Position numbers and translations under genes: made by a program | The notes under the pieces: model-generated | What the model was told of the DNA's origin: nothing | Seen by the model: the letters and a program-made list of their open reading frames with translations, nothing else | Databases searched by the model: none | From: Desulfobacterales bacterium | Lineage (GTDB): Bacteria; Desulfobacterota; Desulfobacteria; Desulfobacterales; C00003060 | Direction: 5' to 3' | Assembly: GCA_030613145.1 (NCBI GenBank) | Contig: JAUWMM010000026.1 | Span: forward strand, 1-11,165 | DNA length: 11,165 nt | Shown: piece by piece, positions 6,218 to 11,165 of the stretch | Layout: each line of letters opens with the position of its first letter | Numbering within the stretch: the stretch's first letter is position 1

Positions 6218-7237
6218 CTACGGACGCAACGCTCCTGCCGCTCGAACCGGGGCGTCTTCGGCGTACCGGGAAGGCAAACGCTTGAGCGAATTCATGCTGT
6301 GAGCGAGGCAGCCACCCGTGCACTGTCCGCGACGCAAATAGTCGCACCCCAGGCATTCAGGCATGCAGCCGAATGTTCGGTAACTGAAAGTTTTAATTTG
6401 GTAAAAGCGCACGATGTCGTTACGCGTTTCGAACTTGTCGAGGTGGGAGTTAAGTACCTCGGAAAGAGGAAAGCAATGCCAGATGTCCAGGTTCGGGCCG
6501 ATATCAATAATCGGCTGGCAGACAATTTTGAATCCTTCGCTGCATTTCGCAAGAATCCCGATCTCATCCTCAGAAAACATGCACAGCGTCAGCCCGCAAT
6601 CGAATCCGATGAGAATGTCTTGTTTAATGCAGTGCTGTGCCATTCGGACGATAGCGCGTCCTGTTTTGCGGTATTCGGAAGGCTTCAGGTAGTCGTTTGC
6701 GGCTCCTACAATCGGCTGCGCGATCCCGATCCGAATCCGTTTGCGCAGTTTATAACGGTTTATGTAGTTTAGAAGAAAGTCGAATTCGAACTCCGGCGAA
6801 GTCAGCGTTATGCCAACCTGAGCTCTTTGCCCCAATCGCTCTAAGGCGTAACAGGCCTTTTCTTTTTGTTTTTGAGTATCATTTGCCTGTGGAGAAATGT
6901 TTGCAAGCACGGATAATCGATCCGGCGACTGTTCGCCCAGAAAATCTGCGACTTTGCGGGACATCATACAGTTGGTGAATAGATGGATGTGGAAGTCCCT
7001 GGACAGTCCTTCTTTGACGATATCTATTAGTTCGGGATGCTGTGTCGGTTCGCCACCAAGGAGCCGCAGGTTCCGATCTCCCGAGCGAGCCAGGAAGTCC
7101 ATGACCTTACGCACATTGTCGCGCGTCATGTGTGTGGTGCTATTTTGTTGCTGGTCTCGACTGATTCTCATCCTCGTTCTTGCGAAGCAAAAGGAACACT
7201 TACGCGTACAGCGATTTGTTATTAAGATATTTGCCAT
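6218..7237 (-). CDS. Radical SAM/SPASM-type protein, probable peptide or protein modifier
   Basis: A 339-aa radical SAM enzyme. The [4Fe-4S] site that cleaves S-adenosylmethionine is NRCTRKCSFC (8-17; C10, C14, C17), right at the N-terminus, followed by LLGGEPTQHPEL (59-70) with the GGEP motif. The C-terminal third is cysteine-rich (C232, C240, C255, C291, C295, C298, C306, C310), including CMPECLGC and GQCTGGC, which fits a SPASM or twitch extension binding auxiliary iron-sulfur clusters. SPASM proteins of known function modify ribosomal peptides or enzymes. Start ATG 7237 is well supported by AGGAAG (complement of 7243-7248), about 5-7 nt upstream. There is no fused RRE (PqqD-like) domain, and no precursor peptide was found nearby. 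It lies downstream of the cobalamin radical SAM gene, separated by the foldback element. The radical SAM call is firm, the SPASM call likely, and the substrate unknown. Confidence 0.85.
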   Translation of the reverse strand: MANILITNRCTRKCSFCFARTRMRISRDQQQNSTTHMTRDNVRKVMDFLARSGDRNLRLLGGEPTQHPELIDIVKEGLSRDFHIHLFTNCMMSRKVADFLGEQSPDRLSVLANISPQANDTQKQKEKACYALERLGQRAQVGITLTSPEFEFDFLLNYINRYKLRKRIRIGIAQPIVGAANDYLKPSEYRKTGRAIVRMAQHCIKQDILIGFDCGLTLCMFSEDEIGILAKCSEGFKIVCQPIIDIGPNLDIWHCFPLSEVLNSHLDKFETRNDIVRFYQIKTFSYRTFGCMPECLGCDYLRRGQCTGGCLAHSMNSLKRLPSRYAEDAPVRAAGALRP

Positions 7238-7242
7238 ATACG

Positions 7243-7248
7243 CTTCCT
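7243..7248 (-). promoter_or_regulatory. Ribosome binding site of the radical SAM/SPASM gene
   Basis: AGGAAG on the minus strand, 5 nt before ATG 7237 (7 nt from the AGGA core). It fixes the start so that the CxxxCxxC motif begins at residue 10. Confidence 0.65.
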
Positions 7249-7272
7249 AATCATATGAGGAAAATGTAATTA

Positions 7273-7491
7273 ACTTTTTACGAGACCATCATCATTGACG
7301 AAATCGTAAAAAGTCTTTTGCGAACGATATTGAGCATTTTGGGAGGAAAGTACTTGAGATGTTCAGCGTTAAGAAATGCTAATTGTTTGAGGGCGATAGC
7401 CCGAGTTTTAGCATTTTAGCTGAAGATCTCAAGTGCGCCCAAAATGGTCACGGAGTGAGCAAAATTGATTTTTTACGAATGCATCATCATT
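7273..7491. repeat. Nested foldback repeat element (MITE-like) between the radical SAM genes
   Basis: A long imperfect palindrome spans 7304-7478. Its pairs, from outside in, are: TCGTAAAAAGTC with GATTTTTTACGA (one mismatch); CATTTTGGG (7335-7343) with CCCAAAATG (7438-7446); a 16-base arm at 7352-7367 with 7419-7434 (one mismatch); AAATGCTAA (7374-7382) with TTAGCATTT; and GGGC-GATA-GCCC (7391-7402) at the tip. A third copy of the end motif, ACTTTTTACGA, lies at 7273-7283. The ten bases CATCATCATT occur at both 7287-7296 and 7482-7491, as a target duplication or a tandem end copy would. The ends and the CACGGAGTGAG core match the palindrome at 1880-1928. No transposase is encoded, so any movement would need one elsewhere. 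Its RNA would form a strong stem at the 3' end of the upstream gene. Confidence 0.75.
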
Positions 7492-9627
7492 AGCTTGCTG
7501 AAAACAGGGTGGCCGATTGGCGACTCTGCTAATTAAGTCGAGTTCTTCAAGGTGTCCAAGGATTTCATCACAGCCGTCCATAGATTCAAACGCACGTCTA
7601 GCGATGGCTCGGGGGACCTTAATCCAATGGTTGGAGGCGATTCCTTCATCAAATGCTTCGGCCAACACCTCAACCCACTCGTCTCCCATTTTCCGGACAC
7701 TTTCCGGAACGGTTATAACCGTCACGTGAGGGCTGGCGGCAGACTCGATGGCTGTCCGATACTGGCGAGGCATGGCACCGTCTGCAACGAGGACGATCTC
7801 AAGATGCGGCCGAATTACGGCATAGCCCCTCAGAGGGAACGGACGGTTGAGGCTTTCAAGGTCGTTCATCATGCTGGCAACCTTGTCTCCTTTAACCGCG
7901 CTCTCGCCTTCGGAGGCAAGCAGAAAAGTCTTAAAATGCCATATGCCGCGGTGAACCAGCTTTTCCACCAGATCGAAGTCGCGAAACGTGCTTGGGGGCG
8001 CAATGATCTTAATCCGCGCCGCTCCAGCCAATTGAAGCTGGCCGATAAGCCTCAGGAGCGGCCCCTCGACAAGTCCGTCGCCACCGGCCAATTCGATGTC
8101 CATGTCAGCGGCCCTGTTAAGGACGGCCTCGGCATTGTCCCATTTAGCCGGGCATGCCGACTCGGCCGCCGCGCAACCCGGACACTTCAGAGAGCAGCCA
8201 GAGTTGAGGCGTACCGGAAGTCTGCCACCCTTTCCGATCGTCTCTTTCGACAACCATGGCGCAGTGGTATGGACCGCTCTTGCCGAAAGGTTGTAGCGCT
8301 TCTCGACTTCTTTGGATAGCACCTGGGCTATCTTCAAGACCCTCTCTGACATCCACGCAGTTGAGGTAACAAGATAGGGGGGCCTCGGGTCGAATTCATA
8401 CCCTAAATCTTCCGCACGCCTTCGAAGTTCTGTTCCGTTTAACAGGCAAAGTTCATTGAAGAAAACGCGCGTTGGCCTTTCGTCGAGCACGAATCGGACG
8501 CCACGCAGATAAGATGTGAGCGTCTCGTAGGGCAGGCCGCATATTAGATACAGATTGAACGACGACTTCGTGCGTCTGAGCTGTTCGACTCCCTGGCGGA
8601 ACTTCTCTGGCAGAAAAGGACGGTGGATAGCCTTGGCCGTGGCCGGATTCGTTGTTTGGAGGCCGACGTCGATAATCGTACACGGCTTCAGACACTCTGC
8701 GATTTGCTCCGTAATCCGATTAGCATAGACCTCCACTGAGATTACAGTATTGGGATTTGCGGCTCTGAGCCGTTCGAACACTGCCGTCAAGCCCCGCAAA
8801 CGTTCAAGGTCACTATTGCAGAGGATGGGGTCCATCACGTGAAAATACGTCGCACCAAGGGAGACCATGCCCTCGGCTTCCTGTCGAAGTCGTTCAATAG
8901 ACGCTATTCGCACCTTGGACTTTCTTCCACCCTCGAAACAGAAGCTGCAGCGAAACGGACATCCGCGAGATCCCTCCAGCATAACGCCCAGCAGGTTTTT
9001 CTGATGTGCCGGAACAAGTCCTGCCAAGATAGACGAGGGGACTTCGTCCAGCGAGGCCACGACCTGGCCCGGACCTGAAAACCGAGTCTCGCCGTTTTCA
9101 CGATAGCGAAGTCCTGACACCAGCAAAGGATCTCTGAGCGAACTCGACAAAGGATCCCAGTTTTCGAGAAATTGACGGAATGGAATTTCGCCCTCGCCAT
9201 CGATGATATAGTCGAACTCGGGGACCTTGGTCAGATAGTCGATAACAGAATTAGTTACTTCCTGCCCACCGGCGAGCACCCGCACATCGGGCAAGATTTC
9301 CTTGATCTTTTTCGAGACGTGGACGCAAGCTTCTAGATTCCAGATGTTGACCGAGAACCCGACAATCTCAGGAAGCCAGTTGGCCATGATTTCGATAAAC
9401 CGTTCATAATCATCATTGTTCTTCAACTCCACGTACCGCGTCTCAAACCTTTCTAGCAGGGCCCTTGACTGGTTCGCCACTAGCGAAAGTATCCGAACGG
9501 GTAAGCTATAATAGCCTGGAACGTTGATGGCAACAAGAAGTACGCGGGCTTTGGCACCGTCCGCCGGCCACGCAGTACTGTCCCAGTCAAGTTCCAGGTG
9601 CTTCCAGTTCGACGACCTTTTTGCCAT
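7429..9627 (-). CDS. Cobalamin-binding radical SAM protein with a second radical SAM-like domain
   Basis: A 732-aa protein from the preferred start (numbering below is from that start; the frame is open nine codons further, to 9654). Residues about 25-165 look like a B12-binding domain, ending in EFDYIIDGEGEIPF (137-150). The first radical SAM core has EGSRGCPFRCSFC (218-230; C223, C227, C230). A second CxxxCxxC, NSGCSLKCPGC (475-485; C478, C482, C485), is followed by LAGGDGLVE (513-521) where GGEP would be. This suggests a second, perhaps degenerate, radical SAM domain covering about 465-690. B12 radical SAM enzymes typically methylate or rearrange unreactive carbons. ATG 9627 is chosen because GGGAG lies 8 nt upstream, whereas the start at 9654 directly abuts its AAGGAG. 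It overlaps the nucleotidyltransferase gene by 41 bp. The last 16 or so codons and the stop lie inside the foldback element, so the native C-terminus was probably different. Confidence 0.8.
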   Translation of the reverse strand: MAKRSSNWKHLELDWDSTAWPADGAKARVLLVAINVPGYYSLPVRILSLVANQSRALLERFETRYVELKNNDDYERFIEIMANWLPEIVGFSVNIWNLEACVHVSKKIKEILPDVRVLAGGQEVTNSVIDYLTKVPEFDYIIDGEGEIPFRQFLENWDPLSSSLRDPLLVSGLRYRENGETRFSGPGQVVASLDEVPSSILAGLVPAHQKNLLGVMLEGSRGCPFRCSFCFEGGRKSKVRIASIERLRQEAEGMVSLGATYFHVMDPILCNSDLERLRGLTAVFERLRAANPNTVISVEVYANRITEQIAECLKPCTIIDVGLQTTNPATAKAIHRPFLPEKFRQGVEQLRRTKSSFNLYLICGLPYETLTSYLRGVRFVLDERPTRVFFNELCLLNGTELRRRAEDLGYEFDPRPPYLVTSTAWMSERVLKIAQVLSKEVEKRYNLSARAVHTTAPWLSKETIGKGGRLPVRLNSGCSLKCPGCAAAESACPAKWDNAEAVLNRAADMDIELAGGDGLVEGPLLRLIGQLQLAGAARIKIIAPPSTFRDFDLVEKLVHRGIWHFKTFLLASEGESAVKGDKVASMMNDLESLNRPFPLRGYAVIRPHLEIVLVADGAMPRQYRTAIESAASPHVTVITVPESVRKMGDEWVEVLAEAFDEGIASNHWIKVPRAIARRAFESMDGCDEILGHLEELDLISRVANRPPCFQQANDDAFVKNQFCSLRDHFGRT

Positions 9628-10705
9628 TCTCACATCTCCCAATACGAGACACATCTCCTTTTGCTATTAGCTGCAACAAATCGCTCACTTCGTCTGGAGC
9701 GATCAGGCGTAGGGCTTGCTTCAACTTCACAATCGGTTGCTCGGCGACAAAGAACAGGTTTCTCTTGCGCCTCAAGTAGTGAAAGATGGTGTCCCTATCA
9801 AAGAGCTTTACCATATACGCTTCAAAGGTTTTGCTTGTTCCTTGGGGAAGCGACTGGCCGAAGACTTCCAGCCTTCTTTCTAAGTGCAAATTAAAAAAGA
9901 AGTTAACGAACGTTAAGGTAAAAAGAAAGATATTGGTCATGCGCGTCCGCCTACACCATGATGTAATGTATTTCCAATCAATGTCGGGACGTACCATGTA
10001 AAGAGCAATATCGACAAGCTGCAGTATCCTGTCAAGCTCGTGATGGACAAAGGCATGCGCCACGAGGCCCAATAACTCCTTTTCCTTTGAAAGGCAATAT
10101 ACGCTGCCTTCAGGTGTCGGCATCTTTCTCCTCGACTTGACAAACGCTTCAGAATCGACTGCCGACCGATAACGCTTTATGTTAAGCAACGACCAGTGTA
10201 CCTCGAAAATCGTGCCGTCAATATGGTAGACAAACTGAGTGCGCAGGATTTGGGCTGGTATGAAACCTTGGGATTTCATCAAGTCCACGATCCGATGCCG
10301 ATCGCTGGGAGCAATGAGAATATCGATATCCCTCATTGGCCTGAGCCCGGGATCTGGATAACTAAAGTGGGAAAGCGTTAGGCCGCGAAGACCTACAGCC
10401 GATATCCCCGCCTTTTCAAGGGTGGAAAATAGTTTGCAGGCTGTTTTCAGCGAGCGAATATTGCTGACCAGACAACGCATCCTCCACTCGTTCCAGCTAT
10501 TCCGAAGCCCAGCCGGTACGCTGTCTGAGTTCAGAACGTACGCGAATATCGGACCAAGGTTATAATGCAGCACCACATGAATCAACCGGTCCCAGTCAAG
10601 TTGATCCGGTATTTTCAACTCTTCCGGGCAATGCACAACAAAACAACGGAGCACATCACGAGTAAATTGACGTTCCAATGATTCGGCCCTACCGCCTGCT
10701 TTCAA
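9587..10705 (-). CDS. NTP_transf_5-type nucleotidyltransferase family protein
   Basis: A 372-aa cytoplasmic protein of the uncharacterised nucleotidyltransferase family NTP_transf_5, related to the Pol-beta/MNT fold, which moves a nucleotide or pyrophosphate onto an acceptor using metal ions. Seen: AVGLRGLTLSHFSYPDPG (103-120), then RPMRDIDILI (122-131) with the metal-binding D126-x-D128, FEVHW (167-171), and HHELDRILQLVDIAL (221-235). These are the same landmarks as in the C-terminal half of the fusion protein at 3855-5993, so the window holds two such domains. The start is taken as TTG 10705, with AAAGGGAA (complement of 10711-10718) about 6 nt upstream; no ATG lies near the N-terminus. It ends inside the following radical SAM gene and starts 52 bp after the kinase-like gene, so all three probably share a transcript. 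Nucleotide and acceptor specificity are unknown. Confidence 0.75.
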   Translation of the reverse strand: MKAGGRAESLERQFTRDVLRCFVVHCPEELKIPDQLDWDRLIHVVLHYNLGPIFAYVLNSDSVPAGLRNSWNEWRMRCLVSNIRSLKTACKLFSTLEKAGISAVGLRGLTLSHFSYPDPGLRPMRDIDILIAPSDRHRIVDLMKSQGFIPAQILRTQFVYHIDGTIFEVHWSLLNIKRYRSAVDSEAFVKSRRKMPTPEGSVYCLSKEKELLGLVAHAFVHHELDRILQLVDIALYMVRPDIDWKYITSWCRRTRMTNIFLFTLTFVNFFFNLHLERRLEVFGQSLPQGTSKTFEAYMVKLFDRDTIFHYLRRKRNLFFVAEQPIVKLKQALRLIAPDEVSDLLQLIAKGDVSRIGRCENGKKVVELEAPGT

Positions 10706-10710
10706 AACTG

Positions 10711-10718
10711 TTCCCTTT
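10711..10718 (-). promoter_or_regulatory. Ribosome binding site supporting the TTG start of the nucleotidyltransferase
   Basis: The minus strand reads AAAGGGAA, with its 3' end five nt before TTG 10705. It is the best site near the N-terminus, and no ATG start is close by. Confidence 0.5.
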
Positions 10719-10757
10719 CTATCGCTTCCCAGGGGTAGTCAGCGGGGCAGCTTACCT

Positions 10758-11165
10758 TCAAGACTTTCTCAGTGTTTTAGCGATTTTGGAAAATTTCTCG
10801 TCCAATCCCCTTGCCCACAGCTTGCGGCGACGCCTTATACTAAGATCAACTTCACGCGTTAATGCCACCAAATCTAACCCCTGGTAGACTTGCGTATAGC
10901 CTAGACTTAACTGCCGGGGCACATTTCCGGCAACCGGCAGCAGAAAAGCTCCCACCTGGGACAAAGCGGTTAGACATTTGCTAAGCGGAGCCCTGCGCGA
11001 AAAAGATACGCGATCATAGGCGACCAAGATAAACTCAAAACAGCGGCTATCCAGGCGACGGACCAGCAGATTGCCTGCGTTCAACTCCCTGGGTACCACA
11101 CCCTTCTTATTTAGCGTCGCGATGTAGCGCCCGATCGCTACCACCAGATTGCCAAACAACTCGTT
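10758..11165 (-). CDS. Lipopolysaccharide-kinase-like protein with altered catalytic residues, 5' end outside the window
   Basis: The C-terminal 135 codons of a gene that continues past the right edge; the frame is open to the last base, so a start at 11159 would be arbitrary. The pattern follows the catalytic lobe of Kdo/WaaP/RfaY-type kinases: a helix, then NKKGVVPRELNAGNLLVRR, then FEFILVAYDRVSF, then a basic helical tail. In active members the loop reads H-x-D-L-x-x-x-N and the next strand has I-D-x-D-R. Here the His is Pro, the catalytic Asp is Glu, and the first Asp of the second motif is replaced, while the AGN asparagine and the later D-R are kept. It may be a pseudokinase or a diverged enzyme. 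It precedes the nucleotidyltransferase by 52 bp in the same orientation and probably belongs to the same operon. The family call rests on the C-terminal half only. Confidence 0.6.
   Translation of the reverse strand, partial: NELFGNLVVAIGRYIATLNKKGVVPRELNAGNLLVRRLDSRCFEFILVAYDRVSFSRRAPLSKCLTALSQVGAFLLPVAGNVPRQLSLGYTQVYQGLDLVALTREVDLSIRRRRKLWARGLDEKFSKIAKTLRKS

Noticed and set aside
7238..7428. A RiPP precursor peptide between the radical SAM genes
   Set aside because: Only 11- and 19-codon ORFs exist on the minus strand, both inside the foldback element and without ribosome binding sites.
7273..7491. CRISPR array or tRNA-like structure
   Set aside because: The repeats are inverted arms of one foldback, not regularly spaced direct repeats, and no tRNA arms or conserved T-loop were seen.
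7552..8319. Long open frame (255 codons) on the + strand
   Set aside because: It is antisense to the C-terminal half of the cobalamin radical SAM gene, has no family motifs, and would conflict with a well-supported gene.
9628..9654. Upstream start of the cobalamin radical SAM gene at 9654
   Set aside because: AAGGAG touches this ATG with no spacer, whereas ATG 9627 has GGGAG at 8 nt.
3855..11165. A lasso-peptide biosynthesis cluster
   Set aside because: HprK-like and nucleotidyltransferase genes occur in such clusters, but no asparagine-synthetase-like cyclase, RRE protein, leader peptidase or precursor peptide is visible, and two radical SAM genes are not typical.

Overview
The window looks like bacterial chromosome of moderate G+C (about half), probably from an anaerobic Gram-negative lineage such as Desulfobacterota or Nitrospirota. 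That placement is an inference from the gene families (paired radical SAM enzymes, a cobalamin-binding radical SAM enzyme, HprK-like and lipopolysaccharide-kinase-like proteins, DUF2079) and from many small palindromic intergenic repeats. No taxonomic marker is present.

All eight protein genes lie on the minus strand, so transcription runs from high to low coordinates. In that order they are: (1) the 3' part of a lipopolysaccharide-kinase-like gene with altered catalytic residues, cut by the window edge (10758-11165); (2) a NTP_transf_5-type nucleotidyltransferase (9587-10705); (3) a cobalamin-binding radical SAM protein with an apparent second radical SAM-like domain (7429-9627); (4) a radical SAM/SPASM protein (6218-7237); (5) a fusion of an HPr-kinase-like domain with a second nucleotidyltransferase domain (3855-5993); (6) a DUF2079 polytopic membrane protein (2021-3877); (7) a small lipopolysaccharide-kinase-like protein with intact catalytic Asp residues (1078-1695); (8) an AT-rich isoprenylcysteine-methyltransferase-like membrane protein (132-722).

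Genes 1-3 are tightly packed (a 52-bp gap, then a 41-bp overlap) and genes 5-6 overlap by 23 bp, so there are at least two likely co-transcribed blocks. The block borders carry repeats. A foldback element lies at 7273-7491 between the two radical SAM genes, and its sequence supplies the last codons of gene 3. A shorter palindrome with the same ends lies at 1880-1928. A GC hairpin overlaps the ribosome binding site of gene 5. Other inverted repeats occur at 832-1071 and 6009-6182.

Taken together, genes 1-5 look like an uncharacterised modification cassette: two radical SAM proteins (three CxxxCxxC sites), two nucleotidyltransferase domains, an HPr-kinase-like domain and kinase-fold proteins. 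Similar parts occur in peptide-modification (RiPP) and cell-surface clusters. No precursor peptide, PqqD/RRE domain, peptidase or transporter could be identified here, so the substrate is unknown and any pathway assignment is inference.
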